A stretch of DNA of 64,000 bases from NCBI GenBank assembly GCA_032622095.1, contig CP136062.1, forward strand, positions 11,063,710 to 11,127,709, in the 5' to 3' direction. This document shows positions 12,001 to 22,656 of the stretch, piece by piece. The stretch is from Siphonodentalium dalli. Taxonomy: Eukaryota > Mollusca > Scaphopoda > Gadilida > Siphonodentaliidae. The notes below the pieces were generated by a model. It did not search any database and was not told the DNA's origin. It saw only the letters and a program-made list of their open reading frames with translations. A program made the position numbers and the translations under genes. The stretch's first letter is position 1, and each line of letters starts with the position of its first letter.

Positions 12001-12648
12001 AACGTTGGCCCAACGTCGTATTATTAGTGGAATTCACCGTTGATTCGACGTCGTTTCAACGTCGGTGACCGACGGAGCACCAACGTCGGCTCGACGTCGA
12101 ACCACCGTCGAGTCGACGACGGGATCCGACGTCGAGCCGACGCCGAGCCAGCGGCAACAGCCATAGTTGGCCCAACGTTGGGTTCCAACGTTGACAGAAA
12201 TTACGTTGGCCCAACGTTGGCCCAACGTCGTATTATTATTGGAATTCACCGTTGGTTCGAAGTCGTTTCAACGTCGGGTGCCCGACGGCGCACCAACGTC
12301 GGCTCGACGCCGAACCACCGTCGAGTCGACGACGGGATCCGACGCCGAGCCAGCGGCAACAGCCATAGTTGGCCCAACGTTGGGTTCCAACGTTGACAGA
12401 AATTACGTTGGCCCAACGTCGTATTATTAGTGGAATTCACCGTTGGTTCGACGTCGTTTCAACGTCGGGTGCCCGACGGTGCACCAACGTCGGCTCGACG
12501 TCGAACCACCATCGAGTCGACGACGGGATCCAACGTCGAGCCAGCGGCAACAGCCATAGTTGGCCCAACGTTGGATTCCAACGTTGGCCCAACGATAGAA
12601 ATGACGTTGGCCCAACGTTGGCCCAACATAGGTGTGCCATCTGGGTAG
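12001..12648. repeat. ACGTTGG palindromic repeat array 2 (three ~200-bp units)
   Basis: Three tandem units start at the word gtcgtattatt: 12015, 12227 and 12418 (spacings 212 and 191 bp). Each unit is a string of near-palindromes (acgttggcccaacgt, cgacgtcg, gtcgagtcgacgac). The right edge, ending tgccatctgggtag at 12648, is the inverted match of the left edge of array 1 at 1822 (ctacccagatagcac). That marks it as a transposon terminus. Long open frames on both strands through this DNA are repeat by-products. Confidence 0.8.
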
Positions 12649-12713
12649 GCAGTTGGTAATATCCCGTAGAGAAATTTATCCCACTTTCAAGTTAAGGTTT
12701 TAATTTAATTTAG

Positions 12714-13599
12714 GACAAGTGCACGTTACTATAGGGTGTTTTAAACATTTAGCCATAACCAGACGAGGGACGACCAATCATCCAATTTTTCCAGGACCAG
12801 TGCTTCTACATGGTAATTCCGACTGGACTACTTACGCAACATTCTTTTCTGAAATAGCAGCTTCCATTTCCGACTGTCCTTCACAACCTATTATTGGCAC
12901 CGACGACGAGAAGGCTATGAAGCTTGGAGCCACATTTGCCTTCAAAAATGGGAAGAAGATATCGTGTGTACGCCATCTAAAGAACAATGTTATTCACAAG
13001 TTAAGAGATTCAATAGGAACAACTACGACCCAAAGAAATATAATCGACTACAGGGTGCGAAAAGGACAATAGACTTAACAGCACCAGCATTCTCAGAATA
13101 CTTTGTGAACAGGATGAAGCCACTCTTCACTGAAAATTTCGCGACAGCACAACTACCGGGATTGGCGATGGACTTATCGAATTGGACCAACAACAATTGT
13201 GAATCTCTGAACCATATTCTTAAACAGACAGTGGACTGGAAATCAAAACCTCTAACGGAGTTAGTGCAGGCACTGTTTACTATAGTTGACGGAGAGTACA
13301 AGGAATTGCAACGTAGTTTATTTGGATTCGGACAGTTTACATTAACCAAGGAGTTCGCAAAATTCTATGTTCGCCCGGAAATTTGGAATTCAAAATCATC
13401 AGAAGTAAGGGACAAGCATTTTAACAGATTTTTAAGGGAGATCAAGCCAGTACACGAAAAGATTCTGAGAACAACAGATGGCCAGAGGATTGTACTTACA
13501 GCAGTCAGTGCGGGAAAAAAACCAGGACAACGAAAGAGAAAACGAACGGCAAAGACAACCACAATCCCACAAAGCAAAGTTCCCAGGATCGGAGAGTGA
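12714..13599 (+). pseudogene. Mutator-like element (MULE) transposase core, frameshifted
   Basis: A splice-acceptor-like tttaatttag ends at 12713. The frame that follows (to a stop at 13072) has CFKHLAITRRGTTNHPIF, then IIGTDDEKAM (residues 58-67) and CVRHLKNNV. These fit the second catalytic Asp and the C-x2-H of MULE transposases. A second frame (12964-13599) supplies NNNCESLNHILKQ, fitting the catalytic Glu block, and ends in a basic tail (KKPGQRKRKR). The join lies between about 13030 and 13070 in different phases, so a frameshift breaks the protein. The first catalytic Asp and the DNA-binding domain would lie on an upstream exon that I cannot find; the ACGTTGG array occupies that place. 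Family assignment is from motif memory. Confidence 0.6.
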
Positions 13600-14060
13600 A
13601 ATTAAACAACATAGAGATAAAGAAAACAATTTTAATACATGTATCCAAATATTTTTTTATTCAATAAAATCTTCCCAATGGAATGTCTCAATACCTTGGT
13701 TTTTCCCTTTCCTTACTGGCCACATATATTTACAATTTATTCTAATAAACTTTTCTTTCAGCTCACTGCTATATATATGTATATTTATAAAACTGTGCTC
13801 TATTTTTCTTTTGTTGCTATTCTACTATTATCATGTTACTTGTTTGCATTTACCAATAAAAACATCTAAAAAAAATCAAACTCTTAATTTTTTCATTCAA
13901 TGATTCAGTCCCACAATTCAGTCCAATTCCCTTCAATAATCTATCAGTATTACGATCAAATTAAAGCCCTGTGATTAAAGCCCTTTGTAATCAGCACCTC
14001 CACTGATTAAACATATCGTTGTGTAAACACGCATGACTAAACCGCCGTATAATCCACCCT
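13600..14060. other. AT-rich spacer
   Basis: Runs of T and A, with 'caataaaa' words near 13665 and 13852 that could serve as poly(A) signals for the transposase transcript above; no gene is seen. Confidence 0.35.
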
Positions 14061-14067
14061 AGGTGTG

Positions 14068-14146
14068 AGGGACTTGCTGCATTTACCAGGGACTTGCTGC
14101 ATTTACCGGGGACTTGATGCATATCCAGGGACTTGCTGCGTATAGT
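14068..14146. repeat. 20-bp minisatellite, four copies
   Basis: The unit gggacttgctgcatttacc repeats four times with small changes (gggacttgatgcatatcc in the third). Confidence 0.8.
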
Positions 14147-14461
14147 AGAACCGGTAACTCCAATAGAAGAAATAATCACTACCGGATGTAGCGCTATTTT
14201 CCCCCGTATATTTGCGCGTTTTGTTTTAATTAATTAATTTAAATTATTAATACTAGATTAATACAATGATGGATTCTGATAAATACGGTTAGTACATCAA
14301 ACAGGATGTGAGTAAATTGATACTAGTACAACATTTGTATAGCTAATGATCTAATTATTTGTTTACAAAGTAACAAATTACTGTTACATTTGTCTGATAG
14401 TCATTACAATTTAGTCATAAATATGGAGCCCCGGAGGTGACATCCGAATGTTTATTTTTAA

Positions 14462-14567
14462 GTCGTGGCCACGAGAATAAAGTCGAGGCCACGAGAATAT
14501 GAAGTCGTGGCCACGAGAATAAAGTCGTGTCCACGAGAATATGAAGTCGTGGCCACGAGAATAAAGT
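14462..14567. repeat. TCGTGGCCACGA palindrome array, five copies
   Basis: Units of 20-24 bp, aagtcgtggccacgagaata, alternate between 'aa' and 'tgaa' spacers. The core tcgtggccacga is a perfect 12-bp palindrome. Single substitutions (gtcgaggcc, gtcgtgtcc) distinguish copies. Confidence 0.85.
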
Positions 14568-15526
14568 ATTCTGTTTAACCCCCGAACTCCCGTTGCAGCC
14601 AAACATTTTTTACGACATATTGCTACTGACGTTTGGTACATGCATGAATCAAACAGATCATCTGCGAGGGGAATGGGTCCGTGTGACGGACCCGCAGCCG
14701 GCCTGACGGAAACCCTGGAATAGAGAACATTCGGAATAGTGGACCTTCGGAATAGCGACCTTCAGAATAGAGACATGTCCCCCAATTACACCGGTGGCGT
14801 AAACACATGTGCTAATCTTTGTCGGACTATCGTGACTCTATCGGTACGGTTTACTCAAGTACGAGAAATACCTAATCACCCATAATACATTCGCCCATTG
14901 GTCCACGCGTATATAAAACTACCAAAACATCTTACACCTGTGGCGTAAATGAAAGCAAATTTCAATTTAGGCCAAAACTTTGTCTGGATGGCAGCCTTCT
15001 TAATTCAGATTGTTTGGTCTAACTGGGCTGTCACTCAGGTTCAATTAGTCATTTACTTACCGGGTAGGACAATATAGTATCATCAGGGGTGGGGATTGTG
15101 GGGGCTGGAAATAACTACAGTTCACCTTGTCCTTAGTATACTACCATTAATGTGAAGCAGGCCAGGGCAAAAATAAAAAACTTTGATCTAGCATCTGTTA
15201 GCTAATATGATGATATGTAAAGGTAATTTGCGCGCGCTTGTTAATTAACCATAATTACAAAAATCATACCGGTATATGTAAATGATCATACATTCAAAAA
15301 AATTTCATTGTAATATTACGACAGAAACTGTTGGCAGCAATTGGACCATCAGTAACTGTCGTAAAATTACGAGATCAACATAATCTGACATTTACAAATT
15401 TGATCGTATATTTACAAAATGATCGTAATATTATGACAGAAAAACTATCGTAAAATTACAACATCATCGTAATGTGAATTTACGGTTTAATCGTAAAATT
15501 ACATGGCCAACGTAATCTGAAGCTGA
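14568..15526. other. Spacer with short repeats
   Basis: 14715-14770 has four copies of 'ttcggaatag' or close variants. 15355-15510 holds three copies of atcgtaaaattac followed by aacataatctga-like sequence, a degenerate ~60-bp tandem with cgtaaaattacg palindromes. No gene seen. Confidence 0.5.
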
Positions 15527-15680
15527 GAACCTGGTGTGAATTGAACTGTGGTGGGGTCTCAAGCGATCTACCCCTACACATTATAAAAAAATGCCAGTAA
15601 ATGACATAAGTAGCTTGAGGATGGATGTGATCCATCGAACCACAGAAAATTCAACCAGGTCCACAGGTGCTAAATGTCTG
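15527..15680. repeat. Dispersed repeat; unoccupied counterpart of the 51.47-kb insertion
   Basis: It matches the reverse complement of 51400-51465 plus 51718-51790: gagaacctggtgtgaatt, ggggtctcaagc, then gtagcttgaggatggatgtg. Between those blocks the other copy carries a 252-bp insertion flanked by TTAA. Here the site reads 'gccagtaaatgac' without it. Confidence 0.75.
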
Positions 15681-15937
15681 CACTATACATCTACAATTAT
15701 AGATAAAAATCAATGTCCAACACCTAATTGTCATGAAATCGACATTTCTCGTACAACAAAATTTTGGAACAAAGTTACATACCGGTACCTTGAATAATTA
15801 GCCTAACTAATGTAGGTACCAACCTGTGCTTTCACCATGACAAAAGATAACAAACTCTGATAATCAACACCCGAGTTACAAGGTGATATGCTCGGACAGA
15901 CAGAGCCCTTGACTACCTGTACTGGTAAATGCCCTCC

Positions 15938-16469
15938 GTGGGGGGGGGGGGTGGTCAGAAAACATTTTCAGGCACGTATGCTGATTTTTTACTTTCGACC
16001 CTTTTTGGGACCCCCACCCACCATGCGTCCAAATTTTTCCGACCATTTTTGGACACCCACCCCCTTTTAACACTAAAGCAGATTTGCGGGGGGAATTCAC
16101 TGTAAACAGCTGTATATGAATTTCTGTGCATACTATTTGTCATGGATGTTAACATTGGCATGTAAATAGGAACGGGTCATTTAGGGGTCATTCGGCCAAA
16201 AAACATGGCTGCCAGCGGCCATCTTGGATTTCAAAATTTGCAACAAAATACAACACAATAACTGCCTGCAGTCAGTTTAGCAGTTAGAATTACATTATTT
16301 CTCTTATTCTAAGGTGTTTTAAGCCAAATTCATTGAAAAAAACAGTCAAAAAACTTGCAGGAAAAAAAGTTCTGAGTTGCGGAAAAAATTGTTTGTTAGT
16401 CCCATCGACCAAACCACCCACCCAGTGACCCACCCCCGCATAAGTGCCCGTAAAAAATACCCCCCCCTG
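15938..16469. mobile_element. MITE with G-run termini, copy A (inverted relative to 44927-45435)
   Basis: Ends are a run of G followed by ggcacgtatg on the left and cataagtgcccg followed by a run of C on the right. The interior (ttttaacactaaagcagatt, tgtatatgaatttctgtgcata, aactgcctgcagtcag) matches the reverse complement of 44927-45435. It contains one monomer of the 'catggctgcc' tandem family (about 16140-16240), of which 44 bases are missing from the other copy. No target duplication can be read with confidence. Confidence 0.75.
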
Positions 16470-16484
16470 CCCGACCCCCATAGG

Positions 16485-16710
16485 CATAATATGATAATAA
16501 CATGGGAGGAACAGAGGGAACATGGACTACTGGTGTACCTACATCTAATGATAATAACATGGGAAGGACAGGAAACACCGGCTACCTTCATCTAATTACT
16601 AGTATAATAACATGGGAATATTAACAGGAAACACAGGCTACTTTCATCTAATTACTAGTATAATAACATGGGAATATTAACAGAGGAAACATGGGCTACC
16701 TTCACAGTGT
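16485..16710. repeat. ~55-bp tandem repeat, four copies
   Basis: aacatgggaa recurs at about 16499, 16556, 16609 and 16664. The unit includes ggaaacacaggctac, ttcatctaattactagt and ataataacatggg. Confidence 0.8.
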
Positions 16711-17084
16711 TCAGTGATTTGTAACATGAGAGCAGATGGTGCATAAATCACATAATTTATTTTTAAGTACTGAATTATACACAACTAAGTGTAGCACACA
16801 TGTTTTCCTCTACCAACAATTAATCTGCCTTTGCTGTGATATCGCTTAATTGTAGGAAGCCACGTAAAACCACAAATATAAATTAAATAAATGAAAGGCA
16901 GTAGCAACAATGAGTAAATTGTTTGGGGTTTTGTTGCTTTCCACAACTAAGGCGATATAACAATGAGGCCAGATCATTTGTTGTTGATGGAAACCATGTG
17001 ATCTATGGTTAGTCACCTACAATAGGTAGTCACAATGCACCGTCTGCACATATCATATGTACTCCGCCGATCGAAAAGTTTTCT

Positions 17085-17200
17085 TCAGGCAAGAAGTTGG
17101 ACAGAGGTCGCCACATAGGAATCGAACCCATGTCAGTCACTAGCTCAGGTCCTACAGCTTGGTGACCGGTACTGTGCTCATTGGACCACTGACCAACCCA
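17085..17200 (-). repeat. tRNA-derived SINE-like element
   Basis: Read on the minus strand, it starts gggttggtcagtgg, which contains an A-box-like tggtcagtgg (17186-17195), and has an exact B-box ggttcgattcc (17118-17128) about 57 nt downstream. That is an RNA polymerase III internal promoter, as in tRNA-derived SINEs (established knowledge). A further stretch follows, with gtccaacttcttgcctg. The A-to-B spacing is longer than in a typical functional tRNA, and no clean cloverleaf is seen, so this is called a SINE head rather than a tRNA gene. Confidence 0.55.
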
Positions 17201-17696
17201 GACACCCCCCCAATAATAAACAACAATGTACATATAGTATGTAGCGGCTCTCGGGTGACATTCCAGGTCTCGAGCGGGCGACAAATCCCCGTGTCTCACT
17301 CAATCGCGGGCGATAACTGTATAATATCCATTTCTGAGGGAAAATTAGATAACGGTGTCGTTGATACACTGATACAACTACTATTTAAACATGAAATACA
17401 TAGACGTGTGTCTCCTTAATTATGCAGCCATTGTTATTGACCCAGAAACTCAAACCCAACAAAGCGCTCCCAAAGTTCCATTGGTTTAATTTGGAAATCC
17501 TGAAAATGAAGTAACAATATTATACACGGTACTAACTACTATGGACAAAAAAGCAGCTCAGCATTTGCGCCAAGATTTTCGAGTGTCACTGTCAGCTAAT
17601 TTATTGACATCCTGTTCAAACACCGCTGTTTTTTTGTTTTAATAATTTTCCGACTTTCCCAAATTTTAAATCAAACTAACAACATAGGGACTGGAA
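17201..17696. other. Spacer, no gene seen
   Basis: No recognisable coding or repeat structure apart from short C runs at 17205-17213. Confidence 0.35.
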
Positions 17697-17698
17697 TA

Positions 17699-18267
17699 CC
17701 AGCACCGAAGCCGACCCACCCAAACTCAGTTGCGGCAGTTTCTGACAAAAAATTTGCTTTAGTATATCTGGGATAAATCGCAACCATCTTTCATACTTTG
17801 CGATAATTACTTTGCGATATCTTTGACTGATGATAAATCACAAACAAATTTGGGTTCAAGTTTTGAAAACCCTCCTGTCACTTTCCAAATATCTATTTAA
17901 AAATACATGTTGATAAATCGCAAAACTTTGCGATAAATTGCAAACATCTTTACGATAGATCGTAAAATACTTCGCAAACATGTTTGCGATAAATCGCAAA
18001 CATTTTCGCAATTTTATATAACAGAATAGCAATCATCTTTGCGATAAAAACTGTTAAATACTTTGCAAACAAATTAACATACCATTGCAATGGCAAAGGT
18101 AAGTGTCGCAAATTTGTTTGTGATTTATCAGTCAAAGATAATATCGCAAAGTAATTATCGCAAAGTACCGTATGAAAGATGGTTGCGATTTATCCCAGAT
18201 ATACTAAAGCAAATTTTTTGTCATAAACTACCGCAACTGAGTTTGGGTGGGTCGGCTTCGGCGCTGG
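17699..18267. mobile_element. 569-bp MITE with ~150-bp inverted repeats and TA flanks
   Basis: Left end ccagcaccgaagccgaccca and right end (reverse complement) ccagcgccgaagccgaccca are inverted copies, and the similarity continues inward for about 150 bases (tttagtatatctgggataaatcgcaac, broken by few changes). TA dinucleotides at 17697-17698 and 18268-18269 fit a Tc1/mariner-type target duplication. The interior is filled with the palindromic word tttgcgataaatcgcaaa and variants (17800-18060). No transposase. Confidence 0.85.
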
Positions 18268-18402
18268 TATAATACACATGTATGACCTGGTTTAGCATAG
18301 AGTGGGGATTATAATCTTCCTGAGTGTGGCACAAACTTGGCCATGCATCTAATCCTGAGTTCACATGGTTTGGGACATAATCACATTGACTGGTAACATT
18401 AA

Positions 18403-18887
18403 AGGTACTCAATCCGATAAAACTCCTCTCAATTACTATTTCAATGGCTTCGGGGTCAAAAATATTTGATTCGAGTCGAGAAAGTCACCCATCAAAGCTC
18501 AGATTTGTTAGATATCGATTTTAGAAATCTATTATTTTTCATTAATATCGGAAATATTATCTGGCCCAGAACTCAGTCAAAATTGCGCTGTTATTACCAC
18601 TTGATTTTAGAGTTATCCATCCTTGTCTGTTTAAATAGATTTTGGAGTACACATCCAGAGCAGATTACGGCAGTTTAAGGCAATTATTAGTACTCATCTC
18701 GAGTAAATAACAAATTTCAAAAATCAATATTTAATAACTCTGAGCTTTGTTTGATGGGTTCCTCGACTCGAATCAAATATTTTGTACCCCAAAGCCAAAG
18801 AAATAGTAATATAGGACCATCTGATCGGATTGTTGTTGTTGGAATCAATCTGTTGAGATGGGGACCCTCTGTTCGGATTGAGTACCT
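18403..18887. mobile_element. 485-bp MITE flanked by TTAA (family A, copy 1)
   Basis: Termini aggtactcaatccga and its inverted match (ttcggattgagtacct) are flanked by TTAA at 18399-18402 and 18888-18891. Subterminal 'aaatatttgattcgagtcga' is repeated in inverted form near the right end (ctcgactcgaatcaaatatt). The second copy is at 53651-54068. A TTAA target and a TTAAAGG start suggest the piggyBac or Kolobok/T2 type (inference). Confidence 0.85.
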
Positions 18888-18891
18888 TTAA

Positions 18892-19546
18892 GTTAGTTGG
18901 TATTCTGATCTCTTATAGGAAACATGTGTTACTAAATATTTACTGGACACAGAACGAATCGTGTTATGTTCCATGTTTTCTGCTGTGATGACTCGCTTTC
19001 ACATGCCCAAGTTGTACCCAGTAACCAAGTTATCCCGACAATCTTGCAAACAATCTTCTGATGTGAACCCATCCTCTCTCATATCGACAAACCCATTTAC
19101 ACATCATGTCGTTCTGTGTATTTATGGAATTTTCAGGTTCAGATACCGGGTACCGGTATATAGAACCATGGTTTATGAATATATCTAGGTTATTAGGCCC
19201 GAGCATTGAGGGGCAAGGGGGGGGGCTGCAAGGTGCGAATGGAATTATGCAAAATTGTATTTTTGGTCAGATTCAAGGGGGAGGGGGTGCAGTGTTGAAG
19301 TCCCGAAGTGGACACCCACCGCCCCCCAAACAATGGAGACCCTCTGGCCACGTCCCTGACCAAACGGTACCGTAACTCCACTGCAGTGGCCATCTTGATA
19401 CCACTGTGGATACTGTATACTACCAGCAATACAATGGTCTTCACCGGGGTATCACCCTGTTTTTCAAGTCAATTACTTTGATTATAGTGGTACACTGTAC
19501 CTCTGTGTGGAACCCCACAACCACGGGGATATACTGTACTGTACTG
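18892..19546. other. Repeat-rich spacer
   Basis: 19195-19370 has G-run/C-run words of the 2.6-kb family. 19350-19490 matches, in inverted orientation, the left part of the TA element at 25369-25684 (ggtaccgtaactccactgc, gtatcaccctgtttt, caattactttgat). Confidence 0.5.
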
Positions 19547-21420
19547 TATTTGTATTGTGACTACATTCCATTGTCTGGGGGGTGGGGTAGCCAGGACGTC
19601 CACCGAGCATGCCTGGTTTTTGGAGACAGTAGCTATACCCCTAACATATGTGGTGATAACCTCTATACATGTATATATATACCCACCATGTCTGTTGATA
19701 GTGTTCCATAAGTCCCAAACAAGACTGTAAAAGCAGGCAGGAGATAGTCTGAGATACACTCTCAGGAAATTAAAATTGCAAAATGTATGCCCATCAATCC
19801 ACAACCCATCACACACATGGGGCCCTTGAGACAGCCGTCAATTCATGGTCACTTTTCACAGGGATATGTTAGAAACCATGTGTTTTGAACACTAAAGGTC
19901 ATCAATATTTATGAGCATTAGCAGGGGGGGGGGGCCGTAAAAAAGTTGCGAGACGTGGGTGTGTTTTTTTTACATTGCCATTTTTTTTACACCCACCCAC
20001 CCTTTCTTGCATTTTTTTTTCATAAAATTTTAGACACCCACCCCCCAAAAACCCCAAAACTTTATATTGGTCCCCTCTGTAACGACCAACCGCTCTATAT
20101 TGGTCCCTTCTTTGAAAGACCAAATTAAATGTTACTTCCTCAGCTGACTTCCTGTTACAAACATGTGCAAAATTGAACTCTAAGCAATCGAAGAAAAGTA
20201 GAATATGATGTGATTATATTGGTAAATTTATAACCCAGCCTATTCATCTGTGTGAGTAGATGAAAAATATGTTGAATCCCCTGGAATGACAACAAAAAAT
20301 TACTAGGGCCAGTGTTAGGGCCTATAATAGAATAAACAATTACACAAAATTAAATTTAACTTTTTTTCAGACATCAACCAGCATCAACTAGTAGGCCTAG
20401 AGCCTATAGTAATACCAAAAAGTAAAATGTGCATATGAACCAGTGTACGAATTAGCTTGTATGTATGCCTGCATGACCACCGACCCGACCTCTCATTACG
20501 ACTTAGGATTGGCTAGGCCTAAAATAATGTTTAACCCTTTGAGTTTGAACGCGGATGGTCAATTTAGTGCGAAAACCATATACACGGATGTGCACTTTAG
20601 TGACGTGATCGTGGATACGAGGTCACAGTAAGCGTAACGTCATTGTGTTGGTGTAGGGAAGATAACTCCAATTTGGTCTTCTGTTTACAGTATACCGGCT
20701 GTACTCTTGATTTACTATTATATGTCTACCTGTGTCTACTATATATTATTAACTATACATTATTCTGATACATTATTTCATACATTACACTCATGCATCA
20801 GCTAACTGTATGAGTAAAGAGACTGTCATGAAGTATAAAAATTATTGTAATATTCTGTCATGAGTTGTTAGCTGATATTGTCAGGCTGCATTAAGTTCAC
20901 CCTACCCTAGAGCTATCTGAAGTATTTTTTTATTGAACTACACCGTGAACTAGACAATTTTCAATATAAAAACTGCCAAGCAAGCTGAAACAGACACAAT
21001 AAAAAAACATTTGCACGCAAAAAAATCAATGAAAATTTTGGGACCCAACCCCACAATATTCACTATTTTTCCATTTTATATCAACTTATGGGGGTAATTA
21101 TATCAATATTGAATGTATTAGTGCTTCTCATATTGCAACAAGCCACAACATATAAACAAATATGTTTAAAACAGTTGAAAATATGTCAATGAAAAAAATA
21201 TGCAAAAAACTGTATCTGCCTCGGGTACCCACCCACCCCCCTACCTCACGTCTCGTAAAAAAAATTCGGCCCCCCCCCCCTGGCATTAGTGGTAAAAAAC
21301 AGTAAATTTTTGAAAATTTTGACATTTTCTCAAAATATCAATAAAAAGTTTAGGGTCGGGGGGTTATTTTTAGGGTCGGTCGATGTACGGAAACATAGTA
21401 TCTTTTTACTTTGGCCTTAC
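19547..21420 (+). repeat. Dispersed repeat (direct copy of 45747-46262), split by an insertion
   Basis: 19547-19921 and 21283-21420 together align to the continuous 45747-46262: gcatgcctggtttttggaga, tgtctgttgatagtgttcca, then gagcattag | gcattagtggtaaa and tttagggtcgg. The second locus is intact across the insertion point, so the 19922-21282 segment is an insertion. Confidence 0.85.
19922..21282. mobile_element. 1361-bp TIR element with CAGGGG termini and 7-bp target duplication
   Basis: Left end caggggggggggccgtaaaa and right end (reverse complement) caggggggggggccgaattt, both followed by cgagacgtg, are inverted repeats. The 7-mer GCATTAG flanks both sides (19915-19921, 21283-21289) and occurs once in the unoccupied copy near 46143. 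The interior (20050-21200) is AT-rich and has no transposase frame. Confidence 0.85.
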
Positions 21421-21433
21421 GACAATAATTTTC

Positions 21434-21635
21434 GTGACAGGGAATAAAATAAATATTTATCGCGGAATCGGGTCTCAAAAGTCACGTAAATAATATAATC
21501 TCGAGCTGGGAACTTCACTTACCGATGAATAAATCATTAAGCAACAGGTATGAACAAAGGTTCCCTGTCAAAACTTAAAAAAACTTCCTGGGAATTGTAA
21601 AGGTGGAATATGATCTCTACGGCGTTCTAGCTTTA
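21434..21635 (+). repeat. Dispersed repeat; unoccupied counterpart of the hAT insertion at 24340
   Basis: It matches the reverse complement of 24165-24339 joined to 25290-25353: ggaataaaataaatatttatc, cacgtaaataatataatctcgagctgggaac (broken here only by the hAT in the other copy) and caggtatgaacaaagg. The single CTCGAGAT target word is present as atctcgag. Confidence 0.85.
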
Positions 21636-22428
21636 GTAGAGATTCATGAATCATGGCATGATCTAGACATAAACAATCAGCATCCATCTTACTTCTTCTT
21701 AGTCTTACTTGTGTTGATAATGATATGTCGTTTGGGACAAGCGTGTCTCTGTGTATTTTATATGTATCCTATTTATGTTACTTTCACAAAACTAGCACTA
21801 GTAGTATTCACATTCAAATTAAACAAAGCGGAATGTATATACAAATAGTACAATCCTTGAATTCACGTTGTGACAAGTGAGTAGTGTAAACTGGTAAATG
21901 TGATCACGATTCACGGTATTCACCGGAAATCTGGCTATTAATTAGAATCAGATAATTTTTAACTAACGCCCGCTAAATCCACGTTGAAAAGACGAAGTCA
22001 GAATAATTCCTCACGTCCAAGATGAAGCCTAATTTCATTTCAATTTCAAGGATTTTAATTTTTGTTTTGAGAATTGTCCCGACCTTGTCCTTCACCTTGT
22101 TGGAATAACCGGAAATGTGTTTTGATTTTGTTTCCGGTCTTCGCTAATGACAACTGTTGTTAAGCTTTGGAGTTGGAACAGAGACTACTGAGAATTGATA
22201 AATTAGACGCATTTTTGCGATTAAATTCATTCAGTTGATGGCACCTATGATCTAGTTATCTTGCCAAGTTAACTTTCACTTTCAGTTAATCCTTCATTGA
22301 AACATGAACGGCAATAACAAAGACTCAGAGTTTGAAACTGTCAGTTTCAAACGCAAACTTGACCAAGTCAGACTCAAACAAAGGAAGTCTCAAATCACAG
22401 TAAAAGAAGTGTTTTGGTGACATTTTTC
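21636..22428. other. Spacer, no gene seen
   Basis: Single-copy-looking AT-rich DNA. Short frames only; no repeat with a second copy in the window was recognised. Confidence 0.35.
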
Positions 22429-22656
22429 GATAATAGGTAATTTGTGGAAATACTAACGCCGAGGTAGTGAGTTCTGTATTTGAACTACAAGGCTTAGCAA
22501 CAACCATGTCTATGCAACGTCAAATCTGATTGGTTAAGATAGACAATCTGACCAATAGGAAACTCGTTTTTATTGCGCCTTTCATTTAAGAGAGCGCCAC
22601 GTTACGTTACGTTAAGCGCGTGCTCTAATACTATTCTCAGGTAACGTGAATTATAA
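22429..22656. repeat. Dispersed repeat, inverted copy of 3846-4069
   Basis: Partner of 3846-4069; it runs from gataataggtaatttgtgg to caggtaacgtgaatt. It abuts the larger inverted duplication that begins near 22650. Confidence 0.7.

Noticed and set aside
12034-12659. Eight overlapping open frames through the second ACGTTGG array
   Set aside because: Same reason; the three tandem units give the same peptide words repeatedly on both strands.
14462-14567. Possible CRISPR-like array
   Set aside because: Five 20-24 bp units with 2-4 base spacers and a palindromic core form a minisatellite; there are no unique spacers and no cas genes, and the genome is eukaryotic.
20531-20560. TTAACCCTTTGAG, a piggyBac-like left end
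   Set aside because: No inverted partner or second TTAA end was found within reach; one motif is not enough.
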